From Hahella sp. KA22 (GTDB lineage Bacteria > Pseudomonadota > Gammaproteobacteria > Pseudomonadales > Oleiphilaceae), in contig NZ_CP035490.1 of NCBI RefSeq assembly GCF_004135205.1, forward strand, positions 2,311,501 through 2,375,500: DNA of 64,000 nt, in the 5' to 3' direction. Each line of letters starts with the position of its first letter. Position 1 is the stretch's first letter. The translations under genes were made by a program, and so were the position numbers. The notes under the pieces were generated by a model. The model did no database searches. It saw nothing but the letters and a program-made list of their open reading frames with translations, and was not told the DNA's origin. This document shows positions 18,690 to 27,938 of this stretch, in pieces.

Positions 18690-18986
18690 TCAATGATGTT
18701 TGGCGGGTTGGTTGGCTTGCTGCAGGGCTTCCAGCGCTGCTGAGGCGATGGTTTTGGCCTCGCTCACGGACTCCCTGGCGCTGAGTTCGCTGATTTTTTT
18801 CAACGCGCTTTCAGCGATGCCAGCGTTTTGTTCAATGATCAGAAACTCTTTTTTAAACGCTATATCGATAGCTTCGTAAACTTTGCGGATGTTTTCCTGC
18901 AGAGCGTCCTTGTCGGTGGAGGTTTCGTTGATGGCGCGCAAACAGGCTTGCGCGATGCGGATGTATCTCTGGTCTTTATTGGTCAT
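18690..18986 (-). CDS. small helical hypothetical protein
   Basis: A 98-residue protein, almost entirely predicted helix and rich in Ala, Glu and Lys, without signal peptide. The ATG at 18986 is preferred; a GTG three codons upstream (18995) is possible and neither has a strong ribosome site. No family recognised. It lies upstream of the M16 protease gene on the same strand, about 120 bases away, and may or may not share its promoter. Confidence 0.5.
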   Translation of the reverse strand: MTNKDQRYIRIAQACLRAINETSTDKDALQENIRKVYEAIDIAFKKEFLIIEQNAGIAESALKKISELSARESVSEAKTIASAALEALQQANQPAKHH

Positions 18987-19324
18987 GGCGGCCACATCAG
19001 GTTAAACATGGGCCGAGTATATCACAATGGTTCTTGAGTCCGACCTGCTTAAGGAATCTTAATGTGAGACTTCATCCGCTTGCGGAAATCTCTCCCGTAC
19101 GACGTTATTGCCCGGTTTAGCGGGCTCTTTGAGGCGCGAAAATAGTGATCATTATTGCGATGAGAAAAATCGGATGCAGGCAGTAGGAGAACTCTTGACG
19201 CTGGTCAAGACGGGCCCCCTCGGCGAAGGTCTAATTTAAGCTGTCACATAGAATAAATAGTATCCAAAATGCGACTTTTCGCACTGGACAGAAACTCGCA
19301 TTGGAAACAAATAAGGAGATTGAC
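18987..19324. other. intergenic region upstream of phaB
   Basis: About 330 bases between divergent genes. It contains the perfect inverted repeat CTTGAC-GCTG-GTCAAG at 19194-19209 and an AT-rich stretch at 19236-19265. No confident promoter could be assigned by eye. Confidence 0.5.
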
Positions 19325-20071
19325 ATGGAACAGCACATTGCATTGGTTACTGGCGGAACAGGGGGTATCGGGACCGCCATCTCTCAGCGTTTGGCGGAGG
19401 ACGGCTTTCGAGTGATCGCCACCTGCAGCTCGCCGGCCAAGCGCGCTCATGCGGAAGCCTGGCGGGCTGAGCAGAGGGAGCGTGGGTTTGATATCGCGAT
19501 CGAACTCATGGATGTCTCCAGTTTCGAAAGTTGCGCCGCAGCCGCCGCGGATATTCGTGAAAAATACGGGGTGGTCGATGTGTTGGTGAATAACGCCGGC
19601 ATCACCCGCGACGCAGTAATGAAAAAAATGCAGTTTGAGCAGTGGAAGGATGTCATCGACACCAACCTCAGCAGCGTCTTCAATGTCACCAAGCAGTTTC
19701 TCGACGATATGCTGGAAAGGCAGTACGGCCGCATCGTCAATATTTCCTCCATCAATGGCCAGAAAGGGCAGTTCGGCCAAGTGAATTACTCCGCCGCCAA
19801 AGCAGGCATTCATGGCTTCACCAAAGCGCTGGCGCAGGAAGTGGCGCGCAAAGGCGTGACGGTGAACACCATCTCCCCCGGCTACGTCGCCACTGCAATG
19901 GTGATGGCGGTGGCGGAAGAAGTCAGAGAGAAGATCAAGGCGCAGATTCCAGTGGGGCGTTTCGCCGAGCCGGAAGAAATCGCCCGTGCGGTATCCTTTT
20001 TGACAGCGAAAGAGGCGGGTTATATCACCGGCTCCAACCTGTCTATCAATGGCGGCCAGCACATGTACTGA
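19325..20071 (+). CDS. phaB: acetoacetyl-CoA reductase
   Basis: A 248-residue short-chain dehydrogenase. The cofactor motif TGGTGGIG is near the N-terminus, followed by VNNAGITRDA and the catalytic YSAAK. The TGGTGGIGTAI, AGITRDAVMKKM, INGQKGQFGQ and TNLSSVFNVTK-like segments match PhaB, which reduces acetoacetyl-CoA to (R)-3-hydroxybutyryl-CoA with NADPH for polyhydroxybutyrate synthesis. FabG-type 3-oxoacyl-ACP reductase is the main alternative. The ATG at 19325 follows AAGGAGATTGAC, a near-ideal ribosome site, so the eight extra upstream codons are not used. No phaA or phaC is seen in the window. Confidence 0.88.
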   Translation: MEQHIALVTGGTGGIGTAISQRLAEDGFRVIATCSSPAKRAHAEAWRAEQRERGFDIAIELMDVSSFESCAAAAADIREKYGVVDVLVNNAGITRDAVMKKMQFEQWKDVIDTNLSSVFNVTKQFLDDMLERQYGRIVNISSINGQKGQFGQVNYSAAKAGIHGFTKALAQEVARKGVTVNTISPGYVATAMVMAVAEEVREKIKAQIPVGRFAEPEEIARAVSFLTAKEAGYITGSNLSINGGQHMY

Positions 20072-20502
20072 CGCCTCCGATGGAACCGGCCGCTGCGGCG
20101 GCCGGAGCCTCTTTGTCGGTCAAATACTCTAATCCCTTGTGTTTTTCTTGCGCGAAATCCGTTGAATTCGCCTCCGGTGTTTATACGCTCCGCAATGTCT
20201 CATCATCCCGCTTACAATGCGGGTTAGGACGTATCGGAAGAGCCTCTTCCGTCAGTGTCGCCTTTATCAAATTGTGGTTATTTTGATCTAATCCATATTT
20301 CGAGCCATTGCTCTAACACAAACAATGAGTTGCGGAATAAAAATAAGTACACTCGTAAAGGTTTATAGCCTAGGCATTCGACAATAAAAACCTTTGCCAT
20401 ACTTAAAGGCTATACAACTGGAAAACAGGAAAGCTTTGCACTGAATCGGTGGAGCTGGGTTCATTAATAAAGTTAAAAAACATCAACCGGAATGGAGTGG
20501 AT
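20072..20502. other. intergenic region between phaB and the fatty acyl reductase
   Basis: 430 bases. A GC-rich hairpin (CCGGCCGC / GCGGCCGG) about 15 bases past phaB may end its transcript. CGGAAGA-GCC-TCTTCCG at 20235-20251 is another short hairpin. Two interlocked inverted repeats lie at 20357-20414 (separate entry). A 20242-20286 ORF extension of the phaB shadow frame is not a gene. Confidence 0.5.
20357..20414. repeat. interlocked inverted repeats upstream of the fatty acyl reductase
   Basis: AAAGGTTT (20357-20364) is complementary to AAACCTTT (20388-20395), and TATAGCC (20364-20370) to GGCTATA (20408-20414). The two pairings cross, so they are either alternatives or separate operator half-sites. 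They lie about 90-145 bases before the start codon. Confidence 0.45.
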
Positions 20503-22488
20503 ATGAACTACTTCGTGACAGGAGGCACCGGATTTATCGGTCGTTTCCTGGTTCCCAAATTATTAAAACGCGGCGGAACCGTATACTTATTGGTGCGGGA
20601 GGCGTCTCTCTCCAAGCTTGATGAGCTGCGTGAACGCTGGGGTGCGTCGGATGAGCAGGTAGTCGGCGTTGTCGGCGATTTGGCGGAACCGATGCTTGGC
20701 GTCAGTGAAAAAGATGTCGCCATGCTGCAGGGCAAAGTGGATCATTTCTTCCATTTGGCGGCCATCTACGACATGCAGGCCTCTGCGGAAAGTCAGGAGC
20801 AGGCGAATATTGAAGGCACTCGGAATGCGGTTAAGCTGGCCGATAGCCTCAAGGCCGGCTGCTTCCATCATGTCAGCTCCATCGCGGCGGCGGGTCTCTA
20901 CCGCGGCATCTTCCGCGAAGACATGTTCGAAGAAGCGGAAAAACTGAATAACCCTTATTTGCGCACCAAGCATGAATCTGAAAAAGTGGTGCGGGAAGAG
21001 TGCCAGACGCCTTGGCGCGTCTATCGTCCGGGCATGGTTGTCGGACACTCTAAAACTGGTGAGATCGATAAAATCGACGGCCCTTATTATTTCTTCAAGC
21101 TGATCCAGAAACTGCGTAGCGCATTGCCGCAGTGGATGCCTACCATTGGCCTGGAAGGCGGGCGCATCAATATTGTGCCTGTGGACTTCGTCGTAGATGC
21201 GATGGACCACATCGCGCATGCGGAAGGCGAAGACGGCAAGTGCTTCCACCTGACTGATCCTGATCCTCATAAGGTGGGCGAAATTCTCAATATTTTTGCG
21301 GAAGCCGGCCATGCTCCCAAGATGGCCATGCGTATTGACGCGCGTATGTTCGGGTTTATTCCGCCGATGATTCGTCAGGGGATTGCGCGTCTGCCCCCAG
21401 TGCAGCGTATGAAAACCGCTGTGCTCAACGATCTTGGGATTCCGGACGAGGTAATGAGCTTTATCAATTACCCAACACGCTTTGATAATCGCGAGACTGA
21501 GCGCCTGCTTAAAGGAACCGACATCTCTGTGCCCCGCTTGCAGGATTATGCGCCGGCGATTTGGGATTACTGGGAGCGTCACCTCGACCCGGATCTTTAT
21601 AAGGACCGTACTTTACGTGGGGCGGTGGAAGGACGCGTCTGCGTGATCACCGGCGCCACCTCTGGTATTGGTTTGAGCGCCGCCCGCAAGCTGGCGGAGG
21701 CGGGGGCTAAAGTCGTGATCGCCGCGCGCACCCTGGAAAAACTGCAGGAAGTGAAGAAAGAACTGGAGGGGTTGGGCGGCGAAATTTATGAATACTCCGT
21801 CGACCTCTCTGATCTGGAAGACTGCGATCGCTTTGTCGCTAATGTCCTTAAGGATCTGGGACATGTCGACGTACTGGTGAATAACGCTGGCCGCTCCATT
21901 CGTCGCTCCATTCAGCATGCGTTTGATCGTTTCCATGATTTTGAGCGCACCATGCAACTCAACTACTTCGGCTCATTGCGTCTGATTATGGGGTTTGCGC
22001 CGAGCATGCTGGAGCGGAGGCGGGGGCATATTGTGAATATCTCCTCCATCGGCGTATTGACCAACGCGCCCCGCTTTTCCGCGTATGTGGCCTCGAAGGC
22101 GGCGCTGGATGCGTTCTCCCGCTGTGCGGCGGCGGAATTCTCCGATAAGAACGTCACCTTCACCACCATCAATATGCCGTTAGTACGGACGCCGATGATC
22201 AGCCCCACCAAGATTTATGACTCGGTGCCAACGCTGACGCCAGAGGAAGCGGCGGATCTGATTGCGGAGGCGATTATTCATCGTCCGAAGCGCATCGCTA
22301 CGCGTCTGGGCGTATTTGCGCAGGTGCTGCATTCCATGGCGCCGAAGTTTAGTGAGATCATCATGAACACCGGCTTCAAGATGTTCCCTGACTCCAGCGC
22401 CGCCACTGGCGGTAAAGACGGCGAGAAGCCCAAGGTTTCCACCGAGCAGGTCGCTTTTGCGGCGATCATGCGGGGAATTCACTGGTAA
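20503..22488 (+). CDS. bifunctional fatty acyl-CoA reductase (alcohol-forming)
   Basis: A 661-residue two-domain protein. The N-terminal extended-SDR domain (TGGTGFIGR at residues 5-13, active-site YLRTK) resembles the reductase domain of fatty acyl reductases; the C-terminal SDR domain has TGATSGIG near residue 380 and YVASK near 527. As I recall it, the sequence matches the Marinobacter/Hahella enzyme closely throughout (for example NYFGSLRLIMGFAP, INYPTRFD, FAAIMRGI). That enzyme reduces fatty acyl-CoA or acyl-ACP via the aldehyde to a fatty alcohol with NADPH, supplying wax-ester synthesis. The ATG at 20503 follows GGAGTGG; the earlier in-frame start at 20449 is not needed. phaB lies upstream, both storage-lipid genes. 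Confidence 0.92.
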   Translation: MNYFVTGGTGFIGRFLVPKLLKRGGTVYLLVREASLSKLDELRERWGASDEQVVGVVGDLAEPMLGVSEKDVAMLQGKVDHFFHLAAIYDMQASAESQEQANIEGTRNAVKLADSLKAGCFHHVSSIAAAGLYRGIFREDMFEEAEKLNNPYLRTKHESEKVVREECQTPWRVYRPGMVVGHSKTGEIDKIDGPYYFFKLIQKLRSALPQWMPTIGLEGGRINIVPVDFVVDAMDHIAHAEGEDGKCFHLTDPDPHKVGEILNIFAEAGHAPKMAMRIDARMFGFIPPMIRQGIARLPPVQRMKTAVLNDLGIPDEVMSFINYPTRFDNRETERLLKGTDISVPRLQDYAPAIWDYWERHLDPDLYKDRTLRGAVEGRVCVITGATSGIGLSAARKLAEAGAKVVIAARTLEKLQEVKKELEGLGGEIYEYSVDLSDLEDCDRFVANVLKDLGHVDVLVNNAGRSIRRSIQHAFDRFHDFERTMQLNYFGSLRLIMGFAPSMLERRRGHIVNISSIGVLTNAPRFSAYVASKAALDAFSRCAAAEFSDKNVTFTTINMPLVRTPMISPTKIYDSVPTLTPEEAADLIAEAIIHRPKRIATRLGVFAQVLHSMAPKFSEIIMNTGFKMFPDSSAATGGKDGEKPKVSTEQVAFAAIMRGIHW

Positions 22489-22509
22489 CTTCTAGCGCTG
22501 TCGGAAAAC

Positions 22510-22535
22510 GGGTTCCGGTCTTGGCGCCGGAGCCC
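22510..22535 (+). terminator. possible terminator hairpin
   Basis: GGGTTCCGG and CCGGAGCCC form a nine-pair stem with one G-T pair, 20 bases past the reductase stop. The following T-tract is poor, so this is tentative. Confidence 0.35.
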
Positions 22536-22686
22536 TGCTTATCATTATCAAGTATCCTCATAGTCTGCCTGAATCAAGCTGTTGTGCATTAGAAAATTGG
22601 CGGCAAAACACCTACACTTGCTGGCTCAGGCTGCGTAACCCGAAAATTTTTTAGCATTATTTCGGTTCGCAGGGCCCCGTGATTTT

Positions 22687-22701
22687 ATAGGGCGGACCTA
22701 T
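22687..22701 (+). promoter_or_regulatory. OxyR-like motif
   Basis: ATAG, seven bases, CTAT: half of the four-part OxyR consensus with exact spacing. The next two elements at the expected seven-base spacings (ATTA, AAAT) match only two of four bases each. It lies 190 bases before the peroxiredoxin start. Binding is inferred. Confidence 0.35.
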
Positions 22702-22891
22702 GCTCGCCATTAATAAATTAAATGGCGCGACAATAGGCTTGGTTCAGTGGAAAAGGTATGATTACGCCACTTTTGTGTGGTGTCTTTCACCCTCTGAACG
22801 CAGCAACATATCGCTGCAATAATTTGTTGAAATAACAAGCGTATTTTGATGCTTGCATCAAAACAGAAAATGTAATTTAGGAGAAACAACG

Positions 22892-23494
22892 ATGGGCGTT
22901 CTAGTAGGAAAACCTGCTCCCGACTTTACCGTTCCCGCTGTTCTGGCTGATGGTCAGATCGTAGACGAATACAAGCTGTCTGAAGCAATCAAAGGCAAAT
23001 ATGCTCTGATTTTCTTCTACCCTCTGGACTTCACCTTCGTATGTCCTTCTGAGCTGATTGCACTGGATCACCGTGTAGAGCAGTTCAAAGAGCGCGGCGT
23101 AGAAGTGATCGGCGTTTCCATCGACTCACACTTCACTCACAACGCATGGCGTAACACGCCAGTGGATAAAGGCGGCATCGGTCCCGTCAAGTACACTCTG
23201 GCGGCTGACCTGAACCACGAAATCTGCAAGGCGTTTGACGTTGAGTCCGCTGGCGGCGTTGCGTTCCGTGGCGCTTTCCTGATCGACAAAGACGGCGTTG
23301 TGCGTTCCCAGATCGTTAACGACCTGCCGCTGGGCCGTAATGTAGACGAGCTGATTCGTCTGGTTGACGCACTGCAATTCCACGAAGAGCATGGCGAGGT
23401 ATGTCCTGCTGGCTGGAAGAAAGGCGATAAAGGTATGCAGGCTTCTCCAGAAGGTGTGGCTAATTACCTGTCTCAAAACTCCGACAAGCTGTAA
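22892..23494 (+). CDS. 2-Cys peroxiredoxin (AhpC/Prx1 type)
   Basis: A 200-residue typical 2-Cys peroxiredoxin. The peroxidatic Cys51 is in DFTFVCPSE, and the resolving cysteine in EVCPAGW near residue 172. It reduces hydrogen peroxide and organic peroxides in the cytoplasm, with thioredoxin or AhpF-type reductants; no ahpF is adjacent. A GGIG motif and an extended C-terminal helix resemble the GGLG/YF features that make eukaryotic 2-Cys enzymes over-oxidisable, but the YF pair itself is not present (the tail has YL). The ATG follows AGGAGAAACAACG. It ends at a strong terminator. Confidence 0.95.
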   Translation: MGVLVGKPAPDFTVPAVLADGQIVDEYKLSEAIKGKYALIFFYPLDFTFVCPSELIALDHRVEQFKERGVEVIGVSIDSHFTHNAWRNTPVDKGGIGPVKYTLAADLNHEICKAFDVESAGGVAFRGAFLIDKDGVVRSQIVNDLPLGRNVDELIRLVDALQFHEEHGEVCPAGWKKGDKGMQASPEGVANYLSQNSDKL

Positions 23495-23511
23495 TCGCTG
23501 TCGAGTTAACG

Positions 23512-23537
23512 AAAAAGGCCGCTTTTGCGGCCTTTTT
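23512..23537 (+). terminator. intrinsic terminator of the peroxiredoxin gene
   Basis: AAAAAGGCCGC-TTTT-GCGGCCTTTTTT hairpin with T-tract, directly after the stop. Near-symmetric, so it may act in both directions. Confidence 0.9.
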
Positions 23538-23571
23538 TGCGTTTGGAAGGAAGGGCTGTAACTCCAAAAAG

Positions 23572-23596
23572 AAAAGCGCTGTGAACAGCGCTTTTT
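23572..23596. terminator. bidirectional terminator downstream of rnt
   Basis: AAAAGCGCTG-TGAA-CAGCGCTTTTT. A and T tracts on both sides allow it to end rnt on the minus strand and back up the peroxiredoxin terminator. Confidence 0.8.
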
Positions 23597-23627
23597 GATT
23601 CGATATGGACAGAGTAAAACCCGGAGG

Positions 23628-24284
23628 TCAGTCCGCGTAGTCTTGCTGGTCGGTAGTCCAGCCGCCAAGCTCTTTCCAGCGATTCACGATAGCGCAGAAT
23701 AGCTCAGCCGTTTTCATTGCATCATATTCTGCGGAGTGCGCTTCTTTATTGTCGAAGGGAATGCCGGCTAGCTGACAGGCTCTGGACAATACCGTATGCC
23801 CATAGGCCAGCGCCGCCAATGTCGCTGTGTCGAATGTGGAAAATGGGTGAAACGGATTGCGTTTTACATCCCCTCTCTCCGCAGCGGCGAACAAGAACGA
23901 ATGATCAAAGGTGGCGTTATGGCCAACCAGGATCGCCCGATTACAGCCGTTGGACTTCACGGACTTGCGAATAGGGCGGAACAGCTCGTTCAGCGCATCG
24001 GCCTCGGGTTTGGCGTCGCGTAAAGGGTTGAACGGATCGATTCCAGTAAACTCCAGCGCAGCCTGTTCGATATTAGCGCCGGCGAAGGGCTCTACATTGA
24101 AGCTGACGGGCGGTTCAGGATAGAGCATGCCGTCATCCTCCATGCTGATAATGACGGCGGAGACCTCCAGTAGCGCATCGGTCTTGGAGTTGAAGCCGGC
24201 TGTCTCGACATCCACCACAACAGGCAGAAAGCCGCGGAAACGTCTGGCGAGAGGGGATTTGGGGCGGTTTTGCGATTCAGACAC
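23628..24284 (-). CDS. rnt: ribonuclease T
   Basis: A 218-residue DEDDh exoribonuclease. Exo I is [10 protein letters not shown], exo [13 protein letters not shown], exo [16 protein letters not shown]; all four acidic residues and the His are present. RNase T trims the 3' ends of tRNA, 5S and 23S rRNA precursors as a homodimer. The start is a GTG at 24284. The gene follows pyrC on the same strand with a gap of about 100 bases, the arrangement known from Pseudomonas. Confidence 0.95.
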   Translation of the reverse strand: MSESQNRPKSPLARRFRGFLPVVVDVETAGFNSKTDALLEVSAVIISMEDDGMLYPEPPVSFNVEPFAGANIEQAALEFTGIDPFNPLRDAKPEADALNELFRPIRKSVKSNGCNRAILVGHNATFDHSFLFAAAERGDVKRNPFHPFSTFDTATLAALAYGHTVLSRACQLAGIPFDNKEAHSAEYDAMKTAELFCAIVNRWKELGGWTTDQQDYAD

Positions 24285-24388
24285 TGGTTATCTACTTTTG
24301 GTTGAGGTGGCGAACGTCTCCCGCCACTGCTGTACTGTTATGAGAAATAAAGATTTTTGCGCGACAGACATGTGCGCGGGGAGCTGCG

Positions 24389-25426
24389 TCAGAGCAGCTC
24401 GGCTTTCCAGCGAATAGTCTCTCCAGCGCGGAAAGGAACTATCGTTGAGTCGCCCAGCGCCATGCTGGTCGGCATCGTCCAATCCTGTTTACTCAAGCGT
24501 ACTTTGCCACTATTGGCTGGCAGGCCGTAAAACTTCGGGCCGTGAAGACTGGCGAAGCCTTCCAGTTTTTCCAGCGCGCCCAGCTCATCGAAAGCTTCCG
24601 CATATAACTCCAGCGCAGAGGGCGCGGTGAAACAGCCGGCGCAACCGCAAGCCGCTTCTTTCTTTTCTTTGGGATGCGGCGCTGAGTCTGTGCCCAGGAA
24701 AAATTTATCGCTGCCGGATGCGGCGGCGTCGCGCAATGCAAGCTGATGCTCAGAGCGCTTCAGAATAGGCAGACAATAAAAATGCGGGCGAATGCCGCCT
24801 ACCAGCATATGGTTACGGTTGTAGAGTAAGTGATGTGCCGTAATGGTGGCGGCGACGTTAGCGCCAGCCTGGTTGACAAACTCCACCGCATCACGAGTGG
24901 TGATGTGCTCCAAGACGATCTTCAGATCAGGAAAGCGCTCAGCTAATGGCGCAAGGGTTTCATCGAGAAAACGCTTTTCACGATCGAAAATATCCACGTC
25001 CGCCTGGACTACCTCGCCGTGCACCAGCAGCGGGAGGCCGACTTCACTCATTTTCTCCAGTACCGAAAAGACATTGGCGACATCAGTGACGCCGGCGTCG
25101 GAGTTGGTGGTGGCGCCTGCGGGATAAAGCTTACAGCCATAAACGATCCCGCTTTGCTTAGCGATGACAATCTCCTCCGGAGAAGTATTGTTGGTCAGAT
25201 AAAGCGTCATCAGCGGATCAAACGCCGCGCCAGCGGGAATATGACTCAGAATTCGGTTGCGGTAGGCTTCCGCCTGCGCTGTGTGGGTGACCGGAGGAAC
25301 CAGATTTGGCATGACGATGGCGCGGGAAAACAGGCGCGCTGTCGCGGGTACAGTCGTCGCAAGGGCGTCGCCGTCGCGCAGGTGAAGGTGCCAATCGTCG
25401 GGCCGGGTAATGACTAAGTCAGACAT
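24389..25426 (-). CDS. pyrC: dihydroorotase
   Basis: A 345-residue class II dihydroorotase catalysing ring closure of N-carbamoyl-aspartate in pyrimidine synthesis. Metal ligands are visible as the HLHLRDGD start, the carbamylated Lys in [11 protein letters not shown], the His in LEHITTRDA, and the Asp in [12 protein letters not shown]. Length matches E. coli PyrC. It heads a probable pyrC-rnt operon divergent from motY. The ATG at 25426 has no clear Shine-Dalgarno sequence. Confidence 0.96.
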   Translation of the reverse strand: MSDLVITRPDDWHLHLRDGDALATTVPATARLFSRAIVMPNLVPPVTHTAQAEAYRNRILSHIPAGAAFDPLMTLYLTNNTSPEEIVIAKQSGIVYGCKLYPAGATTNSDAGVTDVANVFSVLEKMSEVGLPLLVHGEVVQADVDIFDREKRFLDETLAPLAERFPDLKIVLEHITTRDAVEFVNQAGANVAATITAHHLLYNRNHMLVGGIRPHFYCLPILKRSEHQLALRDAAASGSDKFFLGTDSAPHPKEKKEAACGCAGCFTAPSALELYAEAFDELGALEKLEGFASLHGPKFYGLPANSGKVRLSKQDWTMPTSMALGDSTIVPFRAGETIRWKAELL

Positions 25427-25579
25427 AGAGTATCAACCACCAGGGCAATGCAGAAAAGCAGGGTTACAAAACTGCACGCAAGTATACCAGAATGGAACAG
25501 GATTCAGGGTAAAGAATTCCCGCGCCGGGCCGATAATATCGTTAATGTATGTTGTGATCACAGTGTTAGTGAGATTATC

Positions 25580-26485
25580 GTGCGCAAACTAACAATCGCC
25601 TCCATGATCGCCCTTTGCGGGGCTGCTCCCACACAGGCCATGACTTTTTCGGCGGGCATTGAGAAAAGTCAGTGGTATTTATCTTCTTCCATATTTGAGT
25701 GCGCGCTGACGCATAACATTCCGCAGTACGGTAGGGCGGTGTTCTATCGGGAGGCGGGAGAATCACTGAGATTCTATCTCGACACCTCACGCAACCCCAT
25801 GCGCGAAGGCGAAGCGGCCCTGGTGCTGGAGGCCCCGCGTTGGCGTCCTGGCGTTAGCGTCAGAGACTTGGGTTATGTGGCTGTATTGGATAAACCACAT
25901 CCCATTACCGTGGATAATCCTAAAGCAGAGCAAATGATGGACAGTCTGCTGGAAGGGATGATGCCCACCTTCACGCGTCGTGCGCGTTTCAATGACGATA
26001 CTGTCAGGGTGGAGGTTTCTTCCATCAACTTTTCCCGCTACTACGAAGACTATCTATCCTGCGTTTCGGGACTGTTGCCTGTGAACTTTCGTCAGGTTGA
26101 ACGCACGGCGGTGTTCTTCAAGCTGGATGAGTCTGTGCTGACGGATCAGGATAAAAGAGAGTTAGACAAGGTGGTCTTATACGTGAAGGCTGACCCTTCT
26201 GTGACGGCGATCTTTGTCGACGGACACACGGATTCCACGGGGCGCAGAATTTACAACCGTCGACTCTCCAAAGATCGGGCGGAAGCCGTCACCGCCTATC
26301 TGACGGAGAAGGGCGTCGCGTCGGAGAAAATCACCACCCGCTATCATGGTGAGCGTTATCCCGTGGTTAAAAACGCCGGCCCTAAAGAGCTGGCACGAAA
26401 TCGTCGCGCTACGGTCAGGCTGGAAAGAGGGACCGAACCGCCGGCTAAAGATGATTTGCTGGATATTTCGACAGAAGAGCTTTAA
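25580..26485 (+). CDS. motY: sodium-type flagellar protein MotY
   Basis: A 301-residue periplasmic protein. I take the GTG at 25580 as start because it gives an immediate signal peptide ending ...GAAPTQA; the open frame continues upstream to 25448 without one. The N-terminal half (to about residue 165) has the MotY pattern with two cysteines (IFECAL and LSCVSG) that form a disulfide in the known structure; the C-terminal half is an OmpA-like peptidoglycan-binding domain (DGHTDSTGRRIYNRRLS). MotY forms the T ring around polar flagellar motors and helps recruit stator units. No flagellar genes are adjacent. Confidence 0.85.
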   Translation: MRKLTIASMIALCGAAPTQAMTFSAGIEKSQWYLSSSIFECALTHNIPQYGRAVFYREAGESLRFYLDTSRNPMREGEAALVLEAPRWRPGVSVRDLGYVAVLDKPHPITVDNPKAEQMMDSLLEGMMPTFTRRARFNDDTVRVEVSSINFSRYYEDYLSCVSGLLPVNFRQVERTAVFFKLDESVLTDQDKRELDKVVLYVKADPSVTAIFVDGHTDSTGRRIYNRRLSKDRAEAVTAYLTEKGVASEKITTRYHGERYPVVKNAGPKELARNRRATVRLERGTEPPAKDDLLDISTEEL

Positions 26486-26624
26486 TGGCGCTCCATTTTT
26501 AATCAGACTCCCTAATCTGCGCCTCACCTTGAATGGAGAGGCGCAGTCCCCTTGTTCAGCCATAGAAAACTTTGTACGAAGGGCCTAGAATAACCGCCTT
26601 TCGTAATCTCTTGGGAGCATCGTC

Positions 26625-27839
26625 ATGTCTAAGGTCAACAAAGTCGTGCTCGCCTACTCGGGCGGGTTGGACACCTCGGTAATCGTTAAGTGGCTGCAAG
26701 AAAACTATAACTGTGAAGTGGTGACCTTTACTGCTGATATCGGTCAGGGTGAAGAGGTTGAGCCTGCCCGCGCCAAAGCGGAGAAGCTCGGCGTCAAACA
26801 GATCTTCATTGAAGACCTGCGCGAAGAGTTCGCACGTGACTTTGTTTTTCCAATGTTCCGCGCCAACACTATTTATGAGGGCGAATATCTGTTGGGCACC
26901 TCTATCGCGCGCCCCTTGATCGCCAAGCGTTTGGTGGAGATCGCCAACGAGACTGGCGCTGACGCTATTTCTCATGGCGCCACCGGAAAAGGTAATGACC
27001 AGGTACGCTTCGAGCTGGGCGCCTATGCGTTGAAGCCAGGCATTAAAGTGATCGCGCCCTGGCGTGAGTGGGATCTGACCTCAAGAGAGAAGCTGCTGAC
27101 CTATTGCGATACTCATGACATTGCGGTGGAAAAGAAGAAGGGCAAGTCTCCTTATTCCATGGACGCCAATCTGCTGCACATTTCTTATGAGGGCGGCATT
27201 CTGGAAGATCCTTGGGCGGAAGCGGAAGAAGATATGTGGCGCTGGTCCGTCTCTCCCGAGGCGGCGCCCGATCAGGCGACCTATCTGGAATTGACCTATA
27301 AAAATGGCGATATCGTCGCTATTGATGGCGAGGCTCTGGCCCCGCATGAAGTCATCGAAAAGTTGAACAAGATTGGTGGCGCTAATGGAGTGGGACGTCT
27401 CGATATCGTTGAGAACCGCTATGTGGGGATGAAGTCCCGCGGCTGCTATGAAACGCCAGGGGGAACTATCATGCTGCGCGCGCATCGCGCCATTGAGTCC
27501 ATTACTCTGGATAAAGAGTTGGCGCACTTGAAAGACAGCCTGATGCCCAAGTATGCGGAGTTGATTTACAACGGTTACTGGTGGTCGCCAGAGCGCCTCG
27601 CTCTGCAGAAGTTGATCGATGAATCGCAGCAACATGTTAATGGTGTGGTGCGGGTGAAGCTCTACAAAGGCAACGTGGTTGTCGCAGGGCGTAAGTCTGA
27701 AGACAGCCTGTTCGACGACCGCATCGCTACTTTTGAAGATGATGGCGGCGTATATAATCAGCGTGATGCAGAAGGTTTTATTAAGCTGAACGCACTGCGC
27801 ATGCGCATTGCGGCCGATAAAGGGCGTAGCATGAAATAG
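26625..27839 (+). CDS. argG: argininosuccinate synthase
   Basis: A 404-residue enzyme joining citrulline and aspartate with ATP to give argininosuccinate in arginine synthesis. The PP-loop motif [10 protein letters not shown] is at residues 10-19; [13 protein letters not shown] and [17 protein letters not shown] are the expected citrulline and aspartate binding segments. Length and order match the short bacterial class. The ATG has a GGGAGC ribosome site. A single-gene unit ended by the 27.86 kb terminator; no argH follows. Confidence 0.97.
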   Translation: MSKVNKVVLAYSGGLDTSVIVKWLQENYNCEVVTFTADIGQGEEVEPARAKAEKLGVKQIFIEDLREEFARDFVFPMFRANTIYEGEYLLGTSIARPLIAKRLVEIANETGADAISHGATGKGNDQVRFELGAYALKPGIKVIAPWREWDLTSREKLLTYCDTHDIAVEKKKGKSPYSMDANLLHISYEGGILEDPWAEAEEDMWRWSVSPEAAPDQATYLELTYKNGDIVAIDGEALAPHEVIEKLNKIGGANGVGRLDIVENRYVGMKSRGCYETPGGTIMLRAHRAIESITLDKELAHLKDSLMPKYAELIYNGYWWSPERLALQKLIDESQQHVNGVVRVKLYKGNVVVAGRKSEDSLFDDRIATFEDDGGVYNQRDAEGFIKLNALRMRIAADKGRSMK

Positions 27840-27857
27840 CGCCGGACTCGGCTCAAA

Positions 27858-27887
27858 ATAAAAAACCGCCTGAACGGCGGTTTTTTT
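27858..27887. terminator. bidirectional terminator between argG and the lipase gene
   Basis: AAAAAACCGCC-TGAA-CGGCGGTTTTTTT, with A and T tracts on both sides. Suits both convergent genes. Confidence 0.88.
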
Positions 27888-27938
27888 ATGTCTGTCCAGC
27901 AGCCCTCGCGAGGGAGGGCGCTTTGTTTGTTGTTTGTC

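Larger units (their letters stand above)
22489..22891. other. intergenic region upstream of the peroxiredoxin gene
   Basis: About 400 bases with no gene. It holds a possible reductase terminator near its start and an OxyR-like half-site at 22687-22701, then an AT-rich stretch up to the ribosome site AGGAGAAAC before 22892. Confidence 0.5.

Noticed and set aside
20587-21582. 331-residue minus-strand ORF
   Set aside because: Lies opposite the fatty acyl reductase, which has clear motifs throughout; no ribosome site or recognisable domain.
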